DNA of 64,000 nt from Drosophila miranda (lineage: Eukaryota; Arthropoda; Insecta; Diptera; Drosophilidae). Location of the stretch: assembly GCF_003369915.1 (NCBI RefSeq), contig NC_046674.1, forward strand, positions 1,488,001 through 1,552,000, in the 5' to 3' direction. The first letter of the stretch is position 1. Each line of letters begins with the position of its first letter. The notes beneath the pieces are model-generated. The model did not search any database. It was not told where the DNA came from and saw nothing but the letters and a program-made list of their open reading frames with translations. This document shows positions 41,986 through 53,419 of this stretch, one piece after another. Both the position numbers and the translations under genes were made by a program.

Positions 41986-44900
41986 CGCCCAGGACAAACA
42001 AATCTAACAAATGGCAGCAAATAAATCGCGTGGTCCAGCTTCCCAGGAGGACGGAGGACGTCTCTATCTGGGGCTCCTCTGAGGGATAAGTGTGTGTGGG
42101 GGGGGGGGAGGGGTATAAGTGGGCCCACACGCGTCCTAAATGGTTACCAATATGCCCCGCGCCACAGCTACTTAATGCATTCCAGATGACTTAAGTTTCT
42201 GTCTGGTTTTTTCGTTGTTTTTTGTTGCTTTTTGTTTCGGTTGACACTTGATCATTAATTATATTTGCGCGTGGCGGGGCATCGTTTGTGCGGAAATCGA
42301 ATCGATATATATATAACTACTTAAGTACACATATACACATACATATAGTATACATGTAGCCCTGAAAGCAATCATATAAAAACGCCAACTTAATTGATTA
42401 ACGATGGGGCTGTGCCGTAGAACTCATGGTCGCTGCCTCGCAGGCTCGGGCATGGCTTAATCCAAATGGCAAAGAAACTTTCCCCACCCCCACCCCCACC
42501 CCCACCTCCAACCCGTCCCCAAACAAGCGCCAACCGCGCGCACCATTTGCTTTATTAAATTGTCATCTATGGTGGGGTTTGTCTTTCGGGGCTCATACAA
42601 AGGCGGAATTGGGTCAGAAAGTGGCCTGCTGATTAAGCTGGGGCCTAGGAGTGAGCGTACTCGTGTTTGGCCAGCTCCTCTATCCTTTCCCCCCTGCTGC
42701 TGTGTTGCCAAGGGCTAAGCATTTATCGCGCTGGTTTCTGCGAGTGCTACACTCAACGATGATCGACGAGGATTGAAGCCTGGAAATCAGTCGAAATGAC
42801 TATCAATAGGAGATCGAAGTGGAAGGAAGGATGCGTCTTGGGGAGGCAGGTTTTGCTTTAAATATATTTCTTCTACATTATATTTCGGCTGTGTCTCTGA
42901 TGGTGGTAGGTCCTGGAAGAGTGGATCCCCCTTGAGCCTTTTCTTAAGAGCCAATATCTACAAAAATGTAAGGATTGGATTGGATTGGATTTGTATAACC
43001 TTTTATGAGGATATATTTCTAGCAATTTTAGTGTGTTTTTTTCAAAGAATGTTTATGTTCCCAGACTTGGGTTATTTATTGGCTGCTCTGCAGTTTTTTA
43101 GTGGGTCAAGGGCTTTGGTAATTGATTTCTTATAATTTCCTGGCGCTGCCCCCATCTGGTGTTGCATATTAAATGTAGAATTGATATTCTCGTCGCCTTC
43201 CTGGAGGACAACAACACAAGCTGAAGCATTTTGTGGGCCTGTAAATCAAGGAGCGAGTGTATGCGTGTGTGCGTGGATGGGTGGATGGGTGTGTGTGTGG
43301 GTATGGGTGTAAGATGATTTATGAAACGAGCAGCAGTTTGTGGCGGCTGCCGCCGGACACCGGACATCGGACACCGGGCTCTGGTCAGCGGGACACAAAT
43401 GCAAATGTGCAACAAAAAGTGGCAGCCACACACAGCAAACAATTGGAGGGGAAAAAGAGCAGCAGAACAGCCAGAACACCCGGCGGCATTGATGGCACAA
43501 AGCGGAAATAATGGCTTGAGTTTGGTTTTGGCTTTGGCTTTGGCTTTGGTTTGGTTACGTTTTCGCTTAAGTTATAAATTACAATGATTGACGTTGCTTT
43601 AAATATTCTTGAAATATGCGTATGGATATGTGATACATGTGTGTGGCTATTTGTTTAACTGAAATGCAGGCCCGTGCCATGTCCTTGCAAGGGAGTTTTT
43701 ATGAAATATTCAAGTTTTGCCGGGGAGCGGACAGCAATTATTCGGCTTCAAGGCTGCAAGCTGTCTGCTGCATCTCTGAGCAAAAGTCAGTCGGTTGAGA
43801 AGGGTCGGCGACAGGACATGCCTGGAAGAGGGCTAGCTGCTTAAAGGACACCCTGTCTGAGCGGAGGGCGGATAAATACTTTGAATCTTGCACCATGAAT
43901 GTCCTCCACAAGTGCCTTATGTTTATGGCCACACTTTGGGGCAGAGAGAGAGAGAGATGGAGAGTGTATAGGCGCTTTCGCCTGGACTTCTAGTCCAACA
44001 ATCACAGCCGAGTCGACACAGGCAGTAGCCTTGCCACAATCGCCTCTCGCCCTTGGTGTGGATATGCAAATCGTTTATTTATTCAACTGCCATGTGGCCG
44101 TATATTCAGGATGCCCCGTCACCCAGCCCAGCCTTGGGGGCACTGCATAAAAGTGTACAGTGTCCCCCACTCCAGGGCGCCCACTCCCCCAGCCAATATT
44201 CATGCTTGTCTGCCGTCAGATCTGGCATCTCTCGAATGAGTTTTTGGGGGACATTTGCAGACACAAATTATAATGTGCTATAATTTGGTTTAATGTACGC
44301 ACATTGAAACCCTAACCGCAGTAACAACAACAGAACAAAACTCCCTTATTGCCCCCAAGGCCGCCCCTGCTACAGCTACTGCTGTGGCATTGCTCATACG
44401 CAGTGTGAGCCGGAAGCGGGGCCTGCGAGCGGGGCCTGCGAACGGGGGGGCCAAGGCCGGAAGGGAGCTCCGTTGAGCTTGTATTTGGAATTTAAATTTC
44501 ATGCGGCTGACCAAGGTGCACTGATTGCTGAAACATTGAGTATTTTAAAGAGCACAGGACATTGCACATATGGCCACAGCCTTGCCCTTAAGTGACTCTT
44601 TAAAGCCAGGCTGAGGAGCAATCCTGTGGCTTGCATAACCACTCCGAAATCGAAGAGTCCTTGCCAGGTTAAGCTATTAATCGTTGTGTCATGTCCGTGC
44701 TTGTGGTAAAATCCTTAGAAATACAGCTTAGATGTTTAGCCTTTGGGAAGTGGTGTGAGGAGTCGGGGGTATGTGTTGTTTGTGCTTCATGAAACAACAA
44801 AAACGTTTCAATTGTGCCAAGCTTGTGAAATGCATTTCGAAAGCCCCCCCCTTGCCCCAGAATGCCCATCAGTCAGCAGCCGTAGAGATTATACCCACTG

Positions 44901-47053
44901 GAGACAGAGGCTTATCGAGGGTATCGGGGGGCATGTTCCATCACAGGGAAAAGGCAACGTAGTCGGCCAACTAGGGTGTCCGGCGGGTCGAGCTGCTGGG
45001 CGGGTCACTGGCACAACCCAAAGGAAAAGGCAGTGAGGCAATACATTTTCCGCAAATAATTGCGCCTTGTGACCCCAGCTGATGATGCTATCTTCGGATG
45101 ATTTATACGCAGATATCGGATAATTTAAAGTTGGCCACTGTTGCCACCATGCCACCAGATAAGGGGCCACCATTCGGAACAGAGAAAAAACCCGTAACAT
45201 GATTTAAGCGACTGTCGATGCCCCGAGCTCGAGCCGGCACTAGTGCTCCCCCCTCCCCCCCCCAGGAGGAGTGGATTGTGGCGACCGGCCACTGATTAGC
45301 ATATAAATCAAGTGGATTTCAGCCTTCGTCTCGAGGTATTAATTAGGGAAAAAACAACAGCCCCAGGGCCCCCACTGAACTCGGAGGGAGGCCCAAGAAA
45401 TTAACTTTTTCTTGTAAACTTAATAAAAAAGTTTCCGTTTCTCGGTTCTTGGTTCTTGGTTCGTTTTTCGTTTACTGCTTTTTTCTGGGTTCGGGAAAAA
45501 AGTTTGGTCAAACTTTGTGCTTAAAATTCCATTTGGATACTATTGCCTCTCGATGCCTAGTCGAGTCGAATTTGCTTGTTTGTTGTGCCTCTCCGTTCCG
45601 TTACGTTCCGCTCTTGTATTGTTTGCAATGGAGAATGCATTCCATGTGGATTTGCCACTTTCCTCTGCCTCTGCTTCTGCTTCTGCTTCTACTTCTGCCC
45701 CAAGCCATCCATCAGTGTGCCCCATCTAGTGTTGGGCAAACTGCGAAAACTGGGAAAAATGTAAAGCGCTTTCCACTTGAGGAAATTGAGTTATGCTGCA
45801 AATCCACACACACACAAACACACACACAAACACTTAGGTAAAGAGGCAGAAGGTGCTTAGATATTTTTCACAGGCGACAAAACTTTCAAGGAGGATTTCC
45901 TTTTGAGCTGCAATTAATAGGGGAGTGCAGCCCTGAGATACCGACTGTGGAAATTGTAGTAAAATTAATCTGAAAATATTCGACACACTCGTAAATTTAA
46001 TAGATTTTTAATAGATTTCAATCTAAGTAAATACTTTATTGACATATGAGTGTTTCCTTTTCCGATGAGCGAGAAAATCATGTACTGGCGGCTACAAAAA
46101 TATCTCCAATCTTTCGTTTTTCCTCTCACGCAAATTATCATATCGCGGGGCGGGCGGAAATTTCGAAAATCGCGTTTCCTGTGTTTCCCGGCTCTCACTG
46201 GCTTTTTGCCTTGGCCCGGAGGCAGCAGCTTATCCCCGGCACGGTCTCGAGCTCTGCTCCCCCCCGGTTGTTGGCCAATTTGCGTCGATTTTTCGCCCTC
46301 TACTTTTAGAGCCGTGAGCCGCCATTTGACCGGGGGCCATTCAACAGAGATCCGTTAAACTGCGGCAGATTTGAAAGCTCGGACAAGATTTAATGAATTT
46401 ATGTCAAGGTGCGACGGAATGTCTCTCTCTCTCTCTCTGTCTTTGTCTCTGTCTCTGGGCACTGGACAAATGTCGGATTTGGTCGCTCGTAGGAGACAGT
46501 GCCTGTCAACAATAAAGCCTGAATGCCATTTTAATTGGCGCATCGGGGCGTTGGCTGCTGACAGCCGGCGGCGGCGCCCTGGTCGAAAAGGCGCGAATCC
46601 TTGGCAGAGAAGTGGCTCCCCCAGGAATGGGTACGGGGGAGGGGGATGCTCCGTTTGGCCTTCAGTCGTTGCGCACAATTAAAAGTTGTCCGCGATGTTT
46701 GCCCCCGAACCCAAGCCCAAACCCAAGCCCAAACCCAAGCCCAAACCCAAACCCAAGCCGAACCGCAGTCAGGGTCCATTCCGGTCTTGGCCAAAAGTAG
46801 CAAAATGAGCAAAAGTTTAGTGAATTAAGTGCATCGGAGAATGGCAGCCCGTGACGGTCCCGGGGAGTGGTCGGCGACAGCTCAAAGGTCACGGGGTCCT
46901 GGGACAAACTTTCCATTGATTTTAGCAGCCACAAGCAAGATTTCAAGTGTGCAAGATTTCAGGGGAGATTTCAAGCCTTAGTATGCCCTGAGTTTAGAGG
47001 ATACCTTGTCGATCATCAGCCCACATTGATTCGGATACGGTCTGATACGGAGA
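41297..47053. other. Noncoding interval
   Basis: End of unit B to 41985, then single-copy DNA. Simple repeats include CCCCCA near 42483, TGTGGG near 43280, GGCTTT near 43520, TCTGCT near 45665, CT near 46420 and CCCAAGCCCAAA near 46706. No gene supported. The last few hundred bases should hold the promoter of the phosphatase gene at 47054. Confidence 0.5.
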
Positions 47054-48079
47054 ATGAATTTGGCTTTGTCGCGGCGAGTGCTGCGGATGGGCAGCTGCCA
47101 GGTGCTGGAACCAAACATATTCAATGTCCGCCAACTGCTGAAGTCCTTCGATACGATCGTCTACGCCGCGGATGGGGTGCTGTGGCGCCACGAGAAGGCC
47201 CTCACGGGCGCTGCCGAAACGTTCAATGCCCTGCGGGCCATGGGCAAGAATGCGTTCATCTGCACCAACAACTCGGAGGCCTCGTGCCGGGCCCTGAGCA
47301 AGAAGGCCAACAGCCTGGGCTTCCTGATAGCCGAGAACGAGATCCTCTCCTCGGCGCAGGCTCTGGCCCGCTATATGCGGGAGCGGAAGTTCAATCGCAA
47401 GGTCTACATCGTGGGTGGCCAGGGCATCAAGGACGAGCTGCGGCTGGTCGGGATCGAGAGTCTGCCGCTGGACTTGGCCTCCATGCAGGAGAACTCCATG
47501 GTGGAGCAGGTGCAAAAAATTTACTTAGATGCGAATGTGGGCGCCGTGGCCGTCGGCATGGACATGGGCCTCAATGTGCTGAAGTTGGCCAAGGCCAGCA
47601 TATATCTGCGGGACCCAAAGACCCTCTTTTTGGCCACCAATCGCGATCGTGCCTTTCCGGTGGCTGTCGACCGTCAAGTGCCCGGGGCGGGAGTCATGGT
47701 GGCTGCCATACAGGCGGTGGCCAAGCGGACGCCGTTCATCTGCGGCAAGCCCAGTACCTATGTCTGCTCCCATCTGATACGTCAGGGTGTGATCGAGCCG
47801 GATCGCACCCTGATGGTGGGCGACACGTGAGTTTCTCTATTTTCCTATATTTTCGCTTACTTTAATGCATTTCCCCCCACCCCCAGCATGTACACGGATA
47901 TGCAGCTCGGCTACAACTGCGGCTTTCACACTCTACTGGTGGGCACTGGTGTCAGCAGTCTCCAGGATGTCCGCCATGCCCAGGCCTCTAAGCAGGCCAT
48001 TGTGTACCAGCAGATACCAGACCTGTATCTGCACAGGCTCTCGGACTTGCTGCCATTCCTACCCTCTCGAAATAGTTAA
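47054..48079 (+). CDS. HAD-superfamily phosphatase (PGP/PDXP type) lacking the nucleophile
   Basis: Two exons, 47054-47826 and 47887-48079 (GTGAGT donor, CCCCAG acceptor), encode 321 residues. The family includes phosphoglycolate and pyridoxal-phosphate phosphatases, often annotated 4-nitrophenylphosphatase in flies. Motif I, normally Asp-x-Asp-Gly, reads Ala38-Ala39-Asp40-Gly, so the phosphorylated Asp is gone while the second Asp remains. Motif II (TNNS), the Lys of motif III (GKP) and motif IV (GDTMYTD, split by the intron) are kept. It is followed after 375 bp by a paralog with an intact motif. The intact frame suggests a maintained pseudo-enzyme or very recent loss. Start is the first ATG; a second Met at residue 12 is possible. 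Confidence 0.88.
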
Positions 48080-48454
48080 GGCCCCTACACTTTACTCCTT
48101 ACACTACATTCATTACTTCAGCTCACAAAAACCACAAATCAAATGACAGACAGACACCACGCTCTTACGGTAGTACTTTTGATACCCCCCCTCACTGTGG
48201 GGGAATGTATAATTGTTTGGTAATTAAATTTATGTGGCACTGGCGCGCCCTTTTGGGGGATCCTGAGAAGGGTCCTGAGAGCCTCTGGTTAATACGATGT
48301 GTACCTTTTATTTCTTGGTGCTGGGCTTGCTCTGTTCAAACAATGTTTTTGCTCACAATCTAGTACTGGCTCTGTGGAATGTCAATTGTGGTTTGACTGT
48401 TTTATTGTTGTTTCAAAACATCACATACGAGCAGTTGTATTCCCGTGCTGAGCC
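48080..48454. other. Spacer between the two phosphatase genes
   Basis: 375 bp holding the 3' flank of the first gene and presumably the promoter of the second. An AATTAAATTT near 48221 is the only weak polyadenylation-like signal seen. Confidence 0.5.
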
Positions 48455-49435
48455 ATGTTCAAGCGTACCTGCACCGATCTGACCAAAATACCCAAGGAGA
48501 AGGTGCGCCAGTGGCTGACCACAATCGAATCGGTGATATTCGATGCCGACGGTGTTCTGTGGCACCTGAACCGGCCGATCGATGGGGCAGTGGAGACCTT
48601 TAATATGATCAAGAGCTCGGGCAGGCAGGCGCTGGTGGCGACCAACCATTCGGGTCTGCTCACCAAGGACCTAGCCGCGAAGGCGAACCAGTTCGGCTAC
48701 GAGATCCAGGAAGAGCAGATACTGAGCTCGGCGCTGTCCGTGGCCAGGTTCCTCAGCTCGAAGGGGTTCAAAAAGAAGGCGTATATCGTCGGGGAGTCGG
48801 CCATTGTCGATGAGCTGGCCAAGGAGAACATCTGCAGCTTCTCTGTGGGCAAGGAGAAGCTGCTCAAGCCCATGGAACAGTTTGCCAAGGATATGTATCT
48901 GGATCCCGAGGTGGGCGCCGTGATAATCGGCAAGGATGAGGGCTTCAATGTGCCGAAGATTATCAGGGCCAGTTCGTACCTCCAGGAGCCCAAGGTCCTC
49001 TTCCTGGGCACCTGTCTGGACACCGCCTATCCGGTGGGCAAAAACCGGATGATTGTGGGCGCCGGTGCCATGGTGGCCGCCGTGAAGGCCATCACTGGCC
49101 GAATGCCACTGATTTTGGGCAAGCCGAATCCCCTGATGGTGGACCAGCTGCTGCAATGCGGCGTCCTCAAGCGGGAGTCCACGCTGATGGTTGGCGACAC
49201 GTAAGTGGTCCGTCCTCCTGCCCCACCTGCTCTTACCTCACCCGCCTATTCCAGTCTCTACACGGACATGCTGTTCGCCAGCAATTGCGGCTTCCAATCG
49301 CTTTTCGTGGGCACCGGAGTCAGCACCTTGAAAGAGGTGCACCAGATTTGCAATAGCGAAGGACACAGCAAAATGGACATGGTCCCAGACACCTACTTGC
49401 CCTCTCTGGGACACTTGCAGGAGTTCCTCTGCTAG
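48455..49435 (+). CDS. HAD-superfamily phosphatase (PGP/PDXP type)
   Basis: Exons 48455-49200 and 49255-49435 (GTAAGT donor, TTCCAG acceptor) encode 308 residues. All catalytic motifs are present: Asp30-Ala-Asp32-Gly (nucleophile and acid/base), TNHS of motif II, the GKP Lys of motif III and GDTLYTD of motif IV, split by an intron at the same codon as in the upstream paralog. The C2-type cap domain lies between motifs II and III. The substrate cannot be read from sequence; phosphoglycolate-like metabolites are typical. Shared intron position and orientation show that the pair arose by tandem duplication, older than the other duplications here because the proteins are well diverged. AATAAA at 49507-49512. 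Confidence 0.92.
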
Positions 49436-49856
49436 ATCTGTCGATCAAGAACACAACACATGAATGCCCCCCATACATCTGATACACCTTTTAAATGTAA
49501 TGCTTTAATAAATTCTAGATTAATATGAGTCCGAACATGTTGTCGACTAATTGAAACGCCGAAAGAAGCCGACGATGCTCTTACCACAGCCTCGATGATG
49601 TGTTTTTTGCCATCAATACTGATTGACTTAACTGTTATTTTTGACACATGCTGATACACAGATACACAGATACACAGCCACACAAGCCCCTTGCCACTAT
49701 TTCAAAATAAAATACAAAATATACAAATTAAAATTGTGCATTCAAGGACCGTCCAGGAAGCGATGCCCTGTCTCTACACAGCATAGGTGAGCGTTTAAGT
49801 GGGCTTTCCTTTTGGGCCTTTCCCCTGGCTTATGGTCTTCCCCAAGGAGTATGTGA
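49436..49856. other. Spacer before prominin-like
   Basis: 421 bp containing the phosphatase 3' UTR (AATAAA 49507-49512) and the presumed prominin-like promoter. A GATACACA repeat lies at about 49651-49676. Confidence 0.5.
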
Positions 49857-52800
49857 ATGAAACAACATCGAAGCAACGGAATTCTGGACCTCAAGATGTC
49901 CAAATACGGAAAACAGAGTCTCCTCCGTCTCTCCCTTGCGGCCCTGCTTCTATTTGTGCTGTGGCTGCAGATATGTGCCGCCGCCAGATCGCGTCCCCCC
50001 AGACCGACTCCGAGGCCGAATTGGCGAAAGGGGTACACCGGAGACGGCACCACCCACGAGCAGATGGGTCTGGTTCACTTTTCTGAAGCTAAACTTTCCA
50101 AGTTCAATATGTCGTTGAACTATACGAAGACAGAAAACTACACAAGAAAATTTAGTGATCTTTTCAAATGGTCGCGAGGAATTTACGACAAGTTCTTTCC
50201 ACTTAATGTGACTGTGCCAAGGGGTAAGCGGGCCAAGGGGTAAGATGTGGTTTTAGCCAAATGCCAATATCTTTGTTGCAGGCTACCTTCGGTTTGTGGG
50301 AACGGAGAAGATGACACTGGGACGGAAGGTGGACAGAAACGATTGGGCGGCTTGGTTCGCCGCATACTGGCTGTTTTGGCTGTGGGCGAGCATTATCGTC
50401 GCTCTCATCGTCCTGATGCCGTTTCTTGGGTGAGTAGATCCCCGTTGGGTTTGCCTAGCAAGACCATTAATGCTTTAGTTCATTTCCGTTTCGGTCCGTT
50501 TCGGTCCGTGGATCATCAGCGTTTTGTATTGCTGCTTTTGCTGCTGTCGCTGCAAGCAGGGCTGTCCGCCCTGCGATATAGCTGCCAATAGGAGGAGGCG
50601 TTTTATTTGGGGCACCTGCCTGGCTCTGATCATCGTAATGATCGGGTAGGTAATACAGATGCTGTTGTGGAGATCCGTTTATGCCGTTTTTGTTCTGCTC
50701 TCAGCTTGTGCATGGCCCTGGCTGTTTACTCGAATAGCTTGCTGGAACGCGGCCTGGCCAAGACCAAGAGGACCCTGGAAAAGGGTAGCCTGGACACCTG
50801 TACTTTCCTGTACGGTGTCCAGGAGCATATAGAGCATCTGTTTGTGAAAAACTTTGAGGAGCTGGAGACGCATCTGACCCATTTGATCATGAGTATAATC
50901 TAATTTCCATACCTCACCATACACCTCACCTCCATCTCTATTTAATCCATTCCCAATCGTCCGTCTAGATGCACCTAGGCATATAGCCAATGACTTGAAC
51001 GATGCTTCAGGGGCTAATTCAATTCAAGAACTCAAATATATATTTGGCAATCTCAGACTCGTAGAATATTATACTGAAGACACCATTAATACTCATGTGG
51101 ATATTGTGGCTAACGCCATAAAACTAAGAGAAGGTAACAGTCCCCAGTCCCCAGTCCCCAGTCCCCAGTCCCCAGTCCCCATAATCCCACTACGAGTAAC
51201 TTTGAATTTTGAAAATTATTTGAAACTACAGCTTTGCGGGGAGTGAAGCGCGACATAAACTATGCGGCAACGGTGCTTTGTGGCAGCCAAGAGTGCATCA
51301 AATTTCTGGGTCGCTCCGATATCGAGTTTATCGACACATCCAGATGTCTGCATGCGGACAAGGTGTGTGCCTGTTAACAAATTCCAAATTGACGGAATCT
51401 TCATTTAGAAATCTGAATCAATGCAGATTCCCAGCGTTAGGGCAATACAACAGGGATTAAAGGCACTTTTTCGGCATGAGCATAGACCAGATGAGGCACT
51501 GGCACGACTGCATGAAATAACCGTATTGATCAAGGAGGAAATGGAACGCGTCGCTGCACCAATGATCCGCGACATAAAGAAGGGAAAGAAGCTCTTTGCC
51601 GATCAGGCAGACCGCATCAATGAAATAATTGACGTGGTCATCAGTGACATTCATTTGGCCACACTGCGCTCGACGAGGGCCTTCGATGATCTGTACGTCA
51701 GGTTCGATCGGACCCGTAACTATGTGATAGTGTCCATCGCTATCTTTGTGGCTGTGGTAAGTGAATGTGGCAGTGAATGTGTGGCCTTCCTCCGAAACGG
51801 AACTAAGCTCCCAGTTCGTAATATTCCCTAGATACTGGCTGTCCTGATAATTGCCTTGGCCTTCGGCTGCTTCGGCAAACGTGTCACTGGAGTGAGAGAC
51901 AATGGTTTGAGCCGGAGGATTGGCTCGCACTTCATTTTATTGTGAGTGCCCCTCGGCTATTACTGTCTAGGCTAGTCTAGTCTGTACCCGTATCTGTATC
52001 TGTTGTCCTTCACTGAGAACCCCTTGGCTACCCCGCAGAGCCATGCTGTTGATAGTCTGCGTGATATCCATTATGCTCATGATGGGACTGTGCTACTTTT
52101 TGATTGGCGCCGTGGCGTACAAAGGCGCATGCGCACCACTGAGCGAGAAGCAGAGGGCTGCCCGAGAAAGGCTCATCAGCGAGATCAAATTACAGAGCGA
52201 TGTCAGCTCTGTGTTTTCCTCTAGGCGGGATGGCTCCAAGGATGCCCTCAAGATATCGAATATTATCAATGAGTGCGAAGGCGCCAACAGCATCTTTAAA
52301 TATCTGCGAGAGAATCGAATCTACGACGTGGACGACTTGATACGAGTCCGCGTGATGACCCCAATGGAAGCCGACTTCACACTTTTCCAAGATCTAGATC
52401 TGTCCGATTTTTTCCTATTAACACCAAGCGACATAGACGTGTACTCGGCAGCGGCGAACTCGTCCCTCGACCATCTCCATCCTGATCTGTGGTTTGATAC
52501 CCTATGCTATGAGTATGTGCCAATCGATTTTGAGAATCTCCGAATGGGGCTGAAAAAATTAGCTCATTCACTGCCGTGGAATTACTATCAAGCAGCAAAG
52601 GCTGCTTTCGAAAATGAATATGAAAACTTAGAAACATTTCATAAGGAATATACTCCAATTCTGGAACACCATATCGTGGAGGCGTTGCGCTATGCCAGTT
52701 GGACCCAACGTCAAATCGAATACGAGTACTACAGCTTTGGCGACTCCATCAGACTCTTGTTGAAAAATATTCTGAGTACCGAGATGTTTATACGGGACAT

Positions 52801-53419
52801 GGGCAAGCACTACCTTGCCAATATTGGCAAAAATCTGACCACTGTGATTCAGCAACAGATCAACAACTACATCAAAATGGTAGTCCATGAGGCAAACACG
52901 AAGGTGGGACACTGCCAGCCACTCACCTACATATATGACTACAGCCTGGACACGCTGTGCAGCGACCTGGTTGACCCCATAGTAAGTACTAGTTATGGTT
53001 GACCCCCACATTGATTTCGATTTTACCTCACCAATGGCATGTGCCTGTAGATCGGCTGCTGGCTGGGCATATTGGTGTCTGCCTTCCTTCTGTTAAGCGT
53101 ACTCTGTATCGGCCATCGCCTGCAGTGCCTGTACAAGCAGATCCAGACGAGGCCCAGGCCGTTCGTCGTGGGACCGAAGAAGAGTCCCAGCTGTCCGTAT
53201 TGCATTGGTCGATCGGAGAGGCTAGCAGGTGGTGATCCTGGTGGGTCTGGTGGGGCTGCACGTTGTCCTTGCGGTCTTCAGGACGACTTTGCACGAGCGG
53301 CGATTCTCGACGTGGAACAGGCGATTGAAGCACCGACGAATCATCCCATGGAATTGCCCTTGCCATTGCCAATCAGGGATCCAGAGTCCAGTACAGACGG
53401 GAAGAATAAGTTGGATTAG
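49857..53419 (+). CDS. prominin-like: Prominin-like pentaspan membrane glycoprotein
   Basis: Ten coding exons join in frame: 49857-50223, 50282-50429, 50520-50645, 50705-50892, 50969-51133, 51232-51362, 51427-51756, 51832-51941, 52039-52981 and 53051-53419. They give 958 residues. Topology fits prominins (CD133 family): a signal peptide ending near residue 43, a first membrane segment in exon 2, a Cys-rich cytoplasmic turn and second segment in exons 3-4, a large extracellular loop, a paired third and fourth segment in exons 7-9, a second large loop, a final segment in exon 10 and a short cytosolic tail. Prominins occupy plasma-membrane protrusions and bind cholesterol. Flies have prominin and prominin-like; the second assignment rests on expected chromosomal location and divergence. 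Several N-glycosylation sites (for example NMS, NYT) occur in loop 1. The first ATG or Met14 could start translation. Confidence 0.88.
51139..51180. repeat. CCCAGT hexanucleotide repeat within an intron of prominin-like
   Basis: About six units in the intron between exons 5 and 6. Confidence 0.85.

Noticed and set aside
46867-47865. 332-codon + frame overlapping the first phosphatase
   Set aside because: Out-of-frame reading of the phosphatase exon; the HAD motifs are in the 47054 frame.
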